A stretch of 64,000 bases of DNA from assembly GCF_023073335.1 (NCBI RefSeq), contig NZ_JADPJG010000003.1, positions 445,076 through 509,075 on the forward strand, written 5' to 3'. Every line of letters begins with the position of its first letter. The stretch's first letter is position 1. The notes under the pieces were generated by a model. It was not told the origin of the DNA. It saw only the letters and a program-made list of their open reading frames with translations, and did no database searches. This document shows, in pieces, positions 18,005 to 26,197 of this stretch. The position numbers and the translations under genes were made by a program. Source of the stretch: Bradyrhizobium sp. 21 (lineage in GTDB: Bacteria > Pseudomonadota > Alphaproteobacteria > Rhizobiales > Xanthobacteraceae).

Positions 18005-18109
18005 GAGCGACTTCCCTGAGCTTTGGAGCCATCAATACAGACGATTTTAACGATCTGAAACCGGAATGATCGGTTCTGCGTTCATTCGTTCCATGGCAGG
18101 CTCTCAGGC

Positions 18110-18622
18110 ATGAATAGTTTCGATCTCACAGTCTATGCGGCGTTCGCCATTGCGATCGGATTCGGTTTCAGGACCGGCCTGCTCGGCAGCGCCATGACGA
18201 TCCTCGCCTATCTCCTCGCCGCCCCCATCGCCGTCGCGCTGATGCCGCTGATCGTCCCGCAGGTCGCGAGCAATCCGAATTCGCCGCTGCTTCAGAACTG
18301 GATGTGGTTCTTCGGCATCTTCGTAGTGGTCGGCATGCTGTTTGGATATATCGGCCGCCTGGCGCTGAGCGACACGATACGCGAGGCCGGCATCGGCGAC
18401 CGGCTCGGGGGCGCCGCGCTCGGCGCGGTCAGGGTCTGCCTCGTCGCCACCACACTGGTGCTGGTGTTCGACCAGATCGTGCCGGCCAACCACCAGCCGC
18501 CCTTTCTCGCCGGCTCGCATCTGCGGCCGCTGTTTTCGACGGTGGGCCGGATGGGCTTCAAGTCGCTGCCGCCGGAGGCGGCCTCCGTGATCGACCGTCT
18601 CAAGCAGGAGCGGCGCATCTAG
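18110..18622 (+). CDS. CvpA-like inner-membrane protein
   Basis: A 170-residue protein with four hydrophobic segments, opening MNSFDLTVYAAFAIAIGFGF and containing the glycine-rich GFRTGLLGSAMTILAYLLAA and RLGGAALGAVRVCLVATTLVL segments typical of CvpA (colicin V production) proteins. CvpA is linked to colicin V export and envelope integrity in enterobacteria; its role in this group is undefined. No purF follows, unlike E. coli. The ATG at 18110 fits the start of the first membrane segment. Confidence 0.7.
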   Translation: MNSFDLTVYAAFAIAIGFGFRTGLLGSAMTILAYLLAAPIAVALMPLIVPQVASNPNSPLLQNWMWFFGIFVVVGMLFGYIGRLALSDTIREAGIGDRLGGAALGAVRVCLVATTLVLVFDQIVPANHQPPFLAGSHLRPLFSTVGRMGFKSLPPEAASVIDRLKQERRI

Positions 18623-18632
18623 CTCTTTGTCT

Positions 18633-18701
18633 GGGCATGATCTTTTCGGAAAACCGCTGCACACTTTCCGCTAACGCGCCCTTCGGGTCCGGATCATGCC
18701 C
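18633..18701. repeat. Intergenic inverted repeat with GGGCATGATC arms
   Basis: GGGCATGATC at 18633-18642 pairs with GATCATGCCC at 18692-18701, about 50 bases apart. The inner sequence (TTTTCGGAAAACCGC) resembles a dispersed element I recall from Bradyrhizobium and Rhodopseudomonas genomes. It lies between two same-strand genes. Confidence 0.6.
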
Positions 18702-18826
18702 GCACATTTGCATCGCCGCGCAAGCGCGCATGCATTTTGATGCGAGCCCGTCCCTTATCAGCGGCGCCAAGGTTGGCTAGAGTGGCGGCCTCTTAAAAAC
18801 CTGCCTGACATTACGGGAGTGAAACA

Positions 18827-19609
18827 GTGGATCTTGGGATCAAAGGTCGCCGCGCCATCGTCTGCGCATCCAGCAAAGGCCTCGGACGCGCCTGCGCCAT
18901 CTCGCTGGCGGACGCCGGCGTTCACGTCACGCTGACCGCCCGCGGCGCCGAGGCTCTCAAGAAGACGGCCGACGACATCCGCAAGGCCTATCCTGACGTG
19001 ACTGTTACCGAGATCGTCGGCGACATCACGACGCCCGCCGGCCGCGAGGCCGTGCTGAAGGCCTGCCCCGAGCCTGATATCCTGATCAACAATGCCGGCG
19101 GCCCGCCGCCCGGCGATTTCCGCAACTGGACCCGCGACGACTGGATCAAGGCGATCGACGCCAACATGCTGACCCCGATCGAGCTGATCAAGGCGACCGT
19201 GGACGGCATGATGGCGCGCAAGTTCGGCCGCATCGTCAACATCACCTCCGCCGCGGTGAAGGCGCCGATCGACATCCTCGGCCTCTCCAATGGCGCGCGC
19301 GCCGGCCTCACCGGCTTCATCGCCGGCCTGTCGCGCAAGACCGTGATCAACAACGTCACCATCAACGGCCTGCTGCCGGGCCCGTTCGAGACCGACCGCC
19401 TGACCGGCACCGCGAAGGCCGAGGCCGACAAGCGCGGCACGACGCCCGAGCAGATCCTGACCGAGCGCGCGAAACTCAATCCGGCCGGCCGCTTCGGCCA
19501 GCCCGACGAGTTCGGCTATGCCTGCGCCTTCCTGTGCGGTGCCAAGGCCGGCTTCATCACCGGACAGAACCTCTTGCTCGATGGCGGCGCGTTCCCGGGC
19601 ACGCTGTAA
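18827..19609 (+). CDS. SDR family oxidoreductase with non-canonical active site
   Basis: A 260-residue SDR. The cofactor motif is ASSKGLGRACA and NNAGG follows. The usual YxxxK is replaced by SNGAR in LGLSNGARAGLTG, so both catalytic Tyr and Lys are changed, while the rest of the fold (LLPGPFETDR, C-terminal GQNLLLDGGAFPGTL) is well kept. This pattern recurs in an SDR subgroup annotated as 3-oxoacyl-ACP reductase-like; the chemistry is unsettled. The GTG at 18827 is preceded by GGGAG at a good distance, which fixes the start. Single gene. Confidence 0.83.
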   Translation: MDLGIKGRRAIVCASSKGLGRACAISLADAGVHVTLTARGAEALKKTADDIRKAYPDVTVTEIVGDITTPAGREAVLKACPEPDILINNAGGPPPGDFRNWTRDDWIKAIDANMLTPIELIKATVDGMMARKFGRIVNITSAAVKAPIDILGLSNGARAGLTGFIAGLSRKTVINNVTINGLLPGPFETDRLTGTAKAEADKRGTTPEQILTERAKLNPAGRFGQPDEFGYACAFLCGAKAGFITGQNLLLDGGAFPGTL

Positions 19610-19635
19610 GGCTGCTTCACCTCGCTCCGACGAGA

Positions 19636-20112
19636 TCACCGCTGCTTGGTGATCTCGTCTTCATCCCGCTGGCTGGGTGAGGATGAATCGGCCACGAGGC
19701 CTCCTTCGGTCCAGTCGATGCCGAATTCGTCGAGTCCGTCGGCGAGCAGATCGCCCAGCATCGGCTCGCCCAGCAAATAGTGCGCCGTTTCGCGCCGTGG
19801 ACTGCGATACTCGGCCCGCGCCTCCACCGCGCGTGCACGCAAATCGTTCCACTCGTCCAAGGTCCCGTCGCCGCGGCCGAGCCACATGAGCGTGACGAGA
19901 TCGACCTGCTCGTCCTCGTTCATTGCGACGATGAAGCTTCCGATTTCGTTGACGACAGGATCTGATCCGCCGTCCTCCAGGACGTCGATCGCATCGTCGT
20001 CAGTTGCATTCGAGCCGGAATCCGGATCGGAATCTCCCTCTTTGACGTCGAATTCACGCGCCTTTTCGATGATGAAGGCGACTTTCTCCGCTGAAATCGC
20101 AAGCTCTGGCAT
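19636..20112 (-). CDS. DUF3775 domain-containing protein
   Basis: A 158-residue acidic cytosolic protein. The N-terminus is helical (MPELAISAEKVAFIIEKARE), then a very acidic low-complexity stretch (residues about 25-50), then the DUF3775 core FIVAMNEDEQVDLVTLMWLG with LDEWNDLRARAVEARAEY, and a C-terminal LLGEPMLGDLLADGLDEFG. Function unknown. The start at 20112 has AGGAG 6 bases upstream; the longer frame to 20559 overlaps the divergent MBL gene and is a shadow. It converges on the SDR gene with a 26-base gap. Confidence 0.75.
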   Translation of the reverse strand: MPELAISAEKVAFIIEKAREFDVKEGDSDPDSGSNATDDDAIDVLEDGGSDPVVNEIGSFIVAMNEDEQVDLVTLMWLGRGDGTLDEWNDLRARAVEARAEYRSPRRETAHYLLGEPMLGDLLADGLDEFGIDWTEGGLVADSSSPSQRDEDEITKQR

Positions 20113-20224
20113 GACTCGCTCCTGGGTTCCCGCGATAACGCCGCATCGCGTCAGATGATCCATTGCGCTTGATGGCGGAAAGTGTGCATGTTTTCGGCCA
20201 AAGCAAGAACTTCGGAGACGCCGG

Positions 20225-21076
20225 ATGTCGTGGAGGGTCGGCAAGGTCAAAATCACCAAAATCGTCGAGCTGGAGACGGTCGGTTCGACCCGCTTCATCC
20301 TGCCGCTCGCGACCAACGATGAAATCCAGAAGTTGCCCTGGCTGATCCCGCATTTCGCTACCGAAGAGGGCCGGCTGAAAATGTCGATCCACTCGCTGGT
20401 GGTGGAGACGCCGACCCGCCGCATCGTGGTCGACACTGGTTTGGGCAACGACAAACAGGGCCGGGGCGTGCCGACCTGGAACAACCGCACCACGCCGTTC
20501 CTGGAGACGATGATGGCGGCGGGCTTTCCACCCGAGAGCATCGACACCGTGCTGTGCACACATCTTCATGTCGATCATGTCGGCTGGAACACCAAGCTCG
20601 TCGACGGCAAATGGGTGCCGGCTTTTCCGAACGCGCGCTACGTGTTCGGCAGAACCGAATACGAGCACTGGCGCGACCACTCCACCGAGCCGGACAAGCA
20701 GGCGGTGTTTGGCGATTCCGTGAAGCCGATCGTCGACGCCGGTCGGGCCCAGTTGATCCCGAGCGACCACCGGCTGAGCGACGAGATCAGCATGATCCCG
20801 ACCCCGGGGCACAGCCCCGGCCATATGAGCATTTTGATCCAGTCGGACGGCGAGCAAGGACTGCTGACGGGCGACGTCGCCCATCATCCCTGCCAGATGG
20901 CGCATCTCGGCTGGTCCTCGACCGCAGATTCCGATCAGACGCAGTCGGCCGCGACGCGCCGCGAATTGTTCGGCCGCTTTGCCGACACGCCGACGTTGGT
21001 GATCGGCGGGCATTTTTCGGCCGGGCACATCAAAGGGGACGGGGACGCGTTCAGGTTCGAGGCGTTGCAATCGTAG
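20225..21076 (+). CDS. MBL-fold metallo-hydrolase (paralogue of 22904 gene)
   Basis: A 283-residue metallo-beta-lactamase-fold enzyme with a full di-metal ligand set: THLHVDHVGW (HxHxDH), TPGHSPGH (His), TGDVAHHP (Asp) and GGHFSAGHI (His). This resembles the lactonase/alkylsulfatase-like branch. It shares long stretches with the enzyme at 22904 (same HLHVDHVGWN block and spacing). Four genes in a row (MBL, FAH, GST, MBL) on the plus strand suggest a common catabolic or detoxifying route, though the 170-base repeat-bearing gap at 21077 may separate transcripts. Substrate unknown. Confidence 0.85.
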   Translation: MSWRVGKVKITKIVELETVGSTRFILPLATNDEIQKLPWLIPHFATEEGRLKMSIHSLVVETPTRRIVVDTGLGNDKQGRGVPTWNNRTTPFLETMMAAGFPPESIDTVLCTHLHVDHVGWNTKLVDGKWVPAFPNARYVFGRTEYEHWRDHSTEPDKQAVFGDSVKPIVDAGRAQLIPSDHRLSDEISMIPTPGHSPGHMSILIQSDGEQGLLTGDVAHHPCQMAHLGWSSTADSDQTQSAATRRELFGRFADTPTLVIGGHFSAGHIKGDGDAFRFEALQS

Positions 21077-21142
21077 GCTGGATTAGCGAAGCCTCACAGA
21101 AGCGCAGGAGGTGGGTTACGCCTCCCGCTAACCCACCCTACA
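21073..21142. repeat. Dispersed inverted repeat, GTGGGTTA family (copy 1, diverged)
   Basis: CGTAGGCTGGATTAGCGAAGC on the left is partly complementary to CGCTAACCCACCCTAC on the right. It matches, with changes, the copies at 23779 and 41400, and more distantly that at 35543. It lies between two same-strand genes. Confidence 0.6.
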
Positions 21143-21244
21143 AAAGATTGGCTGCATTGCACCCCTCTTTGAGCGGTTGAATTTCCCCCCGCCCTGTTCC
21201 ATGAAGCTGTTCAACCGATCGGTCCAGCTCAGGGAGAAACGAGA

Positions 21245-22087
21245 ATGAAGCTTGTTCGTTATGGCGAGAAGGGTGCGGAAAAGCCCGGCCTGATCGACAA
21301 ATCCGGCCAGTTGCGCGACCTGTCCGCGCATGTGAAGGACCTGACCGGCGAGGCCTATTCGCCCGATAGCCTGAAGAAGCTGGCAGGCCTTGACCCGGCC
21401 TCGCTGCCCTCAGTCTCCGGCAAGCCGCGGTTCGGCGCGCCCGTTACCGGCATTTCCAAATTCGTCGCCATCGGCCTCAATTACAGCGACCACGCCAAGG
21501 AAACGGGCGCAGCGATCCCGACCGAGCCGATCATCTTCATGAAGGCGAACACCTCGCTGTCCGGCCCGAACGACACGGTCGAGAAGCCGCGCGGCTCGAC
21601 CAAGCTCGACTGGGAGGTCGAGATCGCCGCAATCATCGGTACCCGCGCGAAATACGTCTCGGAGGCCGACGCGCTGAACTACGTCGCCGGTTACTGCGTC
21701 TGCAACGACGTCTCCGAACGCGCCTTCCAGACCGAGCGTTTGGGTCAGTGGACCAAGGGCAAGTCACATGACACGTTCGGCCCGGTCGGACCGTGGCTCG
21801 TCACCAAGGACGAGATCAAGGACGTGCAGGATTTGTCGATGTGGCTCGACGTCAACGGCCAGCGCCGCCAGACCGGCTCGACCAAGACCATGATCTTCTC
21901 GATGGCCAAGTGCATCTCCTATGTCTCGCAGTTCATGACGCTGCTGCCCGGCGACATCATCACCACGGGCACACCGCCCGGCGTCGGCCTCGGCATGAAG
22001 CCGCCGACCTTCCTCAATGTCGGCGACGTCATCACGCTCGGCATCGAGGGTCTCGGCGAACAGCGCCAGGAGATCGTCGCGGCGTAA
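21245..22087 (+). CDS. Fumarylacetoacetate hydrolase family protein
   Basis: A 280-residue FAH-fold enzyme that cleaves or decarboxylates C-C bonds in dioxo acids. Visible family motifs are VAIGLNYSDHAKETG, EPIIFMKANTSLSGPND (Glu-containing metal region), LDWEVEIAAIIG (metal-binding Glu) and the C-terminal ITTGTPPGVGLGMKPP. Residues 1-70 form the usual small N-terminal domain. The start has AGGGAG upstream. Together with the adjacent GST it recalls maleylacetoacetate/gentisate-type ring-cleavage pathways, which is inference. Confidence 0.88.
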   Translation: MKLVRYGEKGAEKPGLIDKSGQLRDLSAHVKDLTGEAYSPDSLKKLAGLDPASLPSVSGKPRFGAPVTGISKFVAIGLNYSDHAKETGAAIPTEPIIFMKANTSLSGPNDTVEKPRGSTKLDWEVEIAAIIGTRAKYVSEADALNYVAGYCVCNDVSERAFQTERLGQWTKGKSHDTFGPVGPWLVTKDEIKDVQDLSMWLDVNGQRRQTGSTKTMIFSMAKCISYVSQFMTLLPGDIITTGTPPGVGLGMKPPTFLNVGDVITLGIEGLGEQRQEIVAA

Positions 22088-22096
22088 GCCGACGGT

Positions 22097-22245
22097 CCTC
22101 ATCCTGAGGAGCGCGCAACGCGCGCGTCTCGAAGGATGCGCCAAGACCACGGTCGCCCGACGTTCGCGCCGGGTGACGAGAGAGAAGATCCGTCGTTGTC
22201 CATCCTTCGAGACGCGCGCCAAGGGGCGCGCTCCTCGGGATGAGG
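22097..22245. repeat. Dispersed inverted repeat, CCTCATCCTGAGG family
   Basis: Left arm 22097-22138 (CCTCATCCTGAGGAGCGCGC...) pairs with right arm 22201-22245, which ends GCTCCTCGGGATGAGG. A short form lies at 34612 and a decayed one near 14300-14430. It fills the gap between the FAH and GST genes, so it would be transcribed within that cluster. Confidence 0.75.
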
Positions 22246-22275
22246 TCTGTATGTTCGGCTAGAGGTTATTTTCCA

Positions 22276-22887
22276 ATGAAGCTCACCTTCTCTCCCGCCT
22301 CGCCCTTTGCCCGCAAGGTGCGCATCGCCGCGATCGAGCTCGGGCTGATCGACAAGATCGAGTTCACGCCCGCGACCGTTGCGCCCGGCACGGCCAACGA
22401 GGACTATTCGCGCATCACGCCGCTGAAGAAGCTGCCGGTGCTGATCACCAATGACGGCGATGTCATTTTGGACTCCTACGTCATCGTCGAATATCTCAAC
22501 GAGATGGCCGGCGGCAGCCTGATCCCCGACTACGGCCCGCGGCGCTGGAAGGCCAAGACCAATCACTCGCTGATCAACGGCATGCTCGATTCCATGCTGC
22601 TGTGCCGCTACGAGAAGATGGTGCGCCCGCAGGGCCTGCAATGGCAGGCGTGGTCGGACGACCATTGGAACCGGGCCTGGACCGGCATGGCGCGCTTCGA
22701 GAACATGCCTGACGTCCTCGACGGCCCGTTCGACATCTCACAGATCGGCCTCGTCTGCGTGCTCGGCTATGCCGACTTCCGCTTCGCCGATTGCGGCTGG
22801 CGGAAGGCCTATCCGAAGCTCGACGCTTTCCACCAGAAGATGCTGGAGCGGCCCTCCGTCAAGATCTCGGTACCGCCGGCGGCGTAA
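22276..22887 (+). CDS. Glutathione S-transferase family protein
   Basis: A 203-residue GST. The N-terminal thioredoxin-like domain opens MKLTFSPASPFARKVRIAAI, where the Ser of SPFARK is the probable glutathione-activating residue, followed by KLPVLITNDGDVILDSYVI (cis-Pro and the D-S glutathione contact). The C-terminal helical domain ends AYPKLDAFHQKMLERPSV. The ATG at 22276 gives the standard family N-terminus; an upstream in-frame start at 22240 lies in the repeat. It may isomerise or conjugate an intermediate handled by the neighbouring FAH and MBL enzymes. Confidence 0.87.
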   Translation: MKLTFSPASPFARKVRIAAIELGLIDKIEFTPATVAPGTANEDYSRITPLKKLPVLITNDGDVILDSYVIVEYLNEMAGGSLIPDYGPRRWKAKTNHSLINGMLDSMLLCRYEKMVRPQGLQWQAWSDDHWNRAWTGMARFENMPDVLDGPFDISQIGLVCVLGYADFRFADCGWRKAYPKLDAFHQKMLERPSVKISVPPAA

Positions 22888-22903
22888 CACGCAGGGAGTC
22901 CCC

Positions 22904-23770
22904 ATGAGCCTGAAATACTCGGTCGGCGATCTCACCATCCATCGCATCATCGAGCAGGAGACCACCTTCCTACCGGCCCTGGAGTTGCTGCCCGGCTTGA
23001 CGCCCGAGGTGCTGGCCGAGAACCGCTCATGGATGCGGCAAGCGAAAGCTCTGGACGAGCAGGATACGCTGATCCTGTGCTTCCAGTCCTACGTGATCAA
23101 AACGCCACGTCACAACATCCTGGTGGACAGCTGCATCGGCAACGACAAGCCGCGACCGCGACCGACATGGAACATGAAGAGCGACGACACCTATATGCGG
23201 GCGCTCGACGCCGCCGGTCTGTCGGTCGACGACATCGATTTCGTGATGTGCACGCATCTCCACGTCGATCACGTTGGCTGGAATACACGGCTGGAGAACG
23301 GGCGTTGGGTGCCGACCTTCCCCAAGGCGCGTTACGTGTTCGCGCAGCAGGAATTCGACTACTGGTCCCAACAGAATGCGAAGGCGGAGATCGCTCCGTT
23401 CGCGGATAGCGTGCTGCCGGTGGTCGAAGCGAAGCGGCACGAGATCGTCGGCAACGATCATCAGATCGGCGATCACGTCCGCATCCTGCCGACGCCGGGC
23501 CACACGCCCGGTCATGTCGCCTTCACCTTCGGCCGCGGCAAGGACGACGCGGTGTTCTCGGGCGACCTTATGCATTCGCCAATCCAGACGCTCTATCCGG
23601 AGATGTCGGTGAAGTTCGACGTCGACCAGGCCGCGGCGGCAACCACGCGCCGCAGCTTCCTTGAACGCTACTGCGACACCGACACGCTGTGCTGCACCGC
23701 GCATTTCCCCTCGCCGTCGGTGGGGAAGATCAGGCGCAAGGGCAGCGGGTTCGTGTGTGCGGCGGTTTAG
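22904..23770 (+). CDS. MBL-fold metallo-hydrolase (paralogue of 20225 gene)
   Basis: A 288-residue enzyme with the complete metal ligands THLHVDHVGWN, TPGHTPGH, SGDLMHSP and TAHFPSPS. It is clearly related to the protein encoded at 20225 (same domain order, IVVDT/ILVDSCIGNDK and PTWN blocks). It follows the GST by 16 bases with AGGGAG before the ATG, so co-translation in one transcript is likely. The pairing of two such paralogues around an FAH/GST core is the notable context. Confidence 0.86.
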   Translation: MSLKYSVGDLTIHRIIEQETTFLPALELLPGLTPEVLAENRSWMRQAKALDEQDTLILCFQSYVIKTPRHNILVDSCIGNDKPRPRPTWNMKSDDTYMRALDAAGLSVDDIDFVMCTHLHVDHVGWNTRLENGRWVPTFPKARYVFAQQEFDYWSQQNAKAEIAPFADSVLPVVEAKRHEIVGNDHQIGDHVRILPTPGHTPGHVAFTFGRGKDDAVFSGDLMHSPIQTLYPEMSVKFDVDQAAAATTRRSFLERYCDTDTLCCTAHFPSPSVGKIRRKGSGFVCAAV

Positions 23771-23778
23771 CGGAACGC

Positions 23779-23865
23779 AGGGTGGGTCAGCCGAAGGCTT
23801 AACCCACCTCTTTAGTTTCCGCAGAGACAGAAGTGGTGGATTACGCTTCGCTAACCCACCCTACG
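23779..23865. repeat. Dispersed inverted repeat, GTGGGTTA family (copy 2)
   Basis: AGGGTGGGTCAGCCGAAGGC at the left and GCTTCGCTAACCCACCCTAC at the right form the arms, with a GAAGTGGTGG segment shared with the copy at 41400. The element ends 25 bases before the hydrolase start. Confidence 0.75.
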
Positions 23866-23889
23866 ATTCCACCCGAGTGGAGAGACACG

Positions 23890-25038
23890 ATGACTGCGCT
23901 CCCCGACATCCCGCTCCCCGCCGGCATCCGCTCACGCTATGTCGACGACATCAACGGCCTGCGCATGCACGTGCTGGAGGCCGGCTTCGAGACCAAGGGG
24001 CGGCCGTGCATCCTGCTGCTGCATGGCTTTCCGGAGCTCGCCTTCTCCTGGCGCAAGGTGATGCCGGCGCTGGCTGCGGCCGGCTATCACGTGATCGCGC
24101 CGGACCAGCGCGGCTATGGCCGGACGACGGGATGGAGCGCGGCGTACGACGGCGATCTCGCGCCGTTCTCGCTCTTCAACCTGGTGCGTGACGCGCTCGG
24201 GCTGGTGTCGGCGTTCGGCTACAGGCAGGCCGATGTGGTCGGACATGATTTCGGCAGCCCGGTCGCGGCCTGGTGCGCGCTGATGCGGCCCGACGTATTT
24301 CGTTCGGTAGCGATGATGAGTGCGCCGTTCGGCGGAGCGCCGCAGCTGCCGTTCGACACGATCGACACGCCGGCAAAGCCGCCGGCCGAAGACCCTGTCC
24401 ATCGCGAGCTCGCGGCGCTGCCGCGCCCGCGAAAACATTATCAATGGTACTATGCGACGCGCCCGGCGAATGCCGACATCCACCACGCGCCGCAGGGCGT
24501 GCATGATTTCCTGCGCGCCTACTACCATCACAAGAGCGCGGACTGGACCGACAACAAGCCGTATCCGCTGAAATCCTGGTCGGCGAACGAGCTGGCAAAG
24601 CTGCCGACTTACTATGTGATGGATCTGAACGAGACCATGGCCGAGACGGTCGCCAAGGAGATGCCCTCGCCGGCCGCGATCGCCGCCAATCGATGGCTGC
24701 CGGACAGCGATCTTGCGTATTACAGCGCCGAGTATGGCCGCACCGGATTCCAGGGCGGCCTGCAATGGTATCGCTGCGGCACATCGGGCGCGTTCAACAG
24801 CCAGCTCCAATTGTTGGCCGGCCGCAGCATCGACGTGCCCTCCTGCTTTATCTCGGGAAAGCAGGATTGGGGCACCTATCAGCGCCCCGGCGTGTTCGAG
24901 GCGATGCAGGCGCGGACCTGCACGAAACTGCTCGGCTGCCACCTCGTCGACGGCGCCGGCCATTGGGTGCAGCAGGAGCAACCTGCCGAGGTGAGCCGGC
25001 TGCTGCTCGAATTCCTGGCCGAGAGCCGCACGGCTTGA
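23890..25038 (+). CDS. Alpha/beta hydrolase, epoxide hydrolase-like
   Basis: A 382-residue alpha/beta hydrolase. It shows LLLHGFPELAFSWRKVMPAL (oxyanion), the nucleophile Asp in GHDFGSPVAAW and the late acid/His region SGKQDWGTYQRPG ... GAGHWVQQEQP. A long cap domain around residues 150-290 contains Tyr residues such as HYQWYYATRP that could polarise an epoxide. The usual family length is about 300-330, so the cap is somewhat enlarged. The ATG at 23890 follows GGAGAGACACG; the codons before it come from the upstream repeat. Confidence 0.84.
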   Translation: MTALPDIPLPAGIRSRYVDDINGLRMHVLEAGFETKGRPCILLLHGFPELAFSWRKVMPALAAAGYHVIAPDQRGYGRTTGWSAAYDGDLAPFSLFNLVRDALGLVSAFGYRQADVVGHDFGSPVAAWCALMRPDVFRSVAMMSAPFGGAPQLPFDTIDTPAKPPAEDPVHRELAALPRPRKHYQWYYATRPANADIHHAPQGVHDFLRAYYHHKSADWTDNKPYPLKSWSANELAKLPTYYVMDLNETMAETVAKEMPSPAAIAANRWLPDSDLAYYSAEYGRTGFQGGLQWYRCGTSGAFNSQLQLLAGRSIDVPSCFISGKQDWGTYQRPGVFEAMQARTCTKLLGCHLVDGAGHWVQQEQPAEVSRLLLEFLAESRTA

Positions 25039-25067
25039 TTTGACCCGGAAACCCCAACGTCTTATAT

Positions 25068-25088
25068 AGTTTAGAATAATTCTAAACT
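25068..25088 (+). promoter_or_regulatory. Irr-type iron control element (ICE) upstream of mbfA
   Basis: A perfect palindrome with 10-bp arms AGTTTAGAAT and ATTCTAAACT around a single central base, 18 bases before the GTG start. It matches the TTTAGAA/TTCTAAA core of ICE boxes bound by the heme-responsive regulator Irr in Bradyrhizobium, where mbfA is a known Irr-repressed gene. It overlaps TATAGT (25065-25070), a probable -10 element, which would fit direct repression under low iron. Confidence 0.85.
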
Positions 25089-25105
25089 ACTGAGACAGGG
25101 CCCCC

Positions 25106-26077
25106 GTGAAGAACTTTGCCGATCTGACCGAGCGCGAGGTGCTCGCGGTCGCGATTTCCTCCGAGGAGGAGGACAGCCGCATCTACATGACGTTCGCCGA
25201 GGATCTTCGCGAGCGTTATCCGGACACGGCAAAAATCTTCGAGGAGATGGCGGAGGAGGAACGCGGCCACCGGCACATGCTGCTCGAATTGTACGAGCAG
25301 CGCTTCGGTCCGCATTTGCCGCCGATCCGCCGCGAAGACGTCAAAGGCTTTTTGCGCCGCCGCCCGGTCTGGCTGACCAAGAACCTGTCGCTCGACGCCA
25401 TCCGCAGGGAAGTCGAGACCATGGAGATGCAAGCGGAGCGCTTCTACGTGAAGGCCGCCGAGCAGGCCCAGGATGTCGGCGTGCGCCGCCTGCTCGGCGA
25501 TCTCGCCGAAGCCGAGAAGGGCCACGAGGAGACCGCCGCAAAGCTGACGGGCGAGATTTTGAATTCCGACGTGCGCGCGGAAGAAGACCGCACCAACCGT
25601 CGGATGTTCGTGCTGCAATATGTGCAGCCGGGCCTCGCCGGCTTGATGGACGGCTCGGTCTCGACGCTGGCGCCGCTGTTTGCCGCGGCCTTCGCCACGC
25701 ACCAGAACTGGCAGACCTTCCTGGTCGGCCTCGCCGCCTCGATCGGCGCCGGCATCAGCATGGGTTTTGCGGAAGCGCTGTCCGACGACGGATCGCTCAC
25801 GGGTCGCGGCTCGCCGTGGCTGCGCGGCATCACCTGCGGCGCGATGACGACGCTCGGCGGGCTCGGCCACACTCTGCCTTATCTCGTCCCGGACAGCTGG
25901 GCCAACGCATTCTGGATCGCGACGGGAATCGCCGGTGTCGTCGTGTTCTTCGAATTGTGGGCGATCGCCTTCATCCGCTCACGCTACATGGACACCCCAT
26001 TCCTCCAGGCGGTGTTCCAGATCGTGCTCGGCGGCGCGATCGTGCTGGCGGTGGGGATATTGATCGGAGCGGCGTAG
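25106..26077 (+). CDS. mbfA: Membrane-bound ferritin / iron exporter MbfA
   Basis: A 323-residue protein with an N-terminal ferritin-like (rubrerythrin/erythrin-type) domain and a C-terminal VIT1/CCC1-type membrane domain. Diiron-type ligands are seen in [43 protein letters not shown] helices and [11 protein letters not shown]. The membrane part begins near residue 170 ([17 protein letters not shown], the VIT1 signature) and has about five hydrophobic segments. The homologue exports iron and protects against iron and peroxide stress. The GTG at 25106 follows CAGGGCCCCC and the Irr box lies just upstream, so expression should rise in high iron. Single gene. Confidence 0.93.
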   Translation: MKNFADLTEREVLAVAISSEEEDSRIYMTFAEDLRERYPDTAKIFEEMAEEERGHRHMLLELYEQRFGPHLPPIRREDVKGFLRRRPVWLTKNLSLDAIRREVETMEMQAERFYVKAAEQAQDVGVRRLLGDLAEAEKGHEETAAKLTGEILNSDVRAEEDRTNRRMFVLQYVQPGLAGLMDGSVSTLAPLFAAAFATHQNWQTFLVGLAASIGAGISMGFAEALSDDGSLTGRGSPWLRGITCGAMTTLGGLGHTLPYLVPDSWANAFWIATGIAGVVVFFELWAIAFIRSRYMDTPFLQAVFQIVLGGAIVLAVGILIGAA

Positions 26078-26197
26078 CCGTTCTCCACTGGTCGTCGCCC
26101 GCGAAGAGACTCCTCGCACCGCAATGGCTGTCAAACGACGGTTGCGGCATCAGGCCAAACTGCGCATCATCCCAGCCAACGAGAGCAGGAGAATGCC

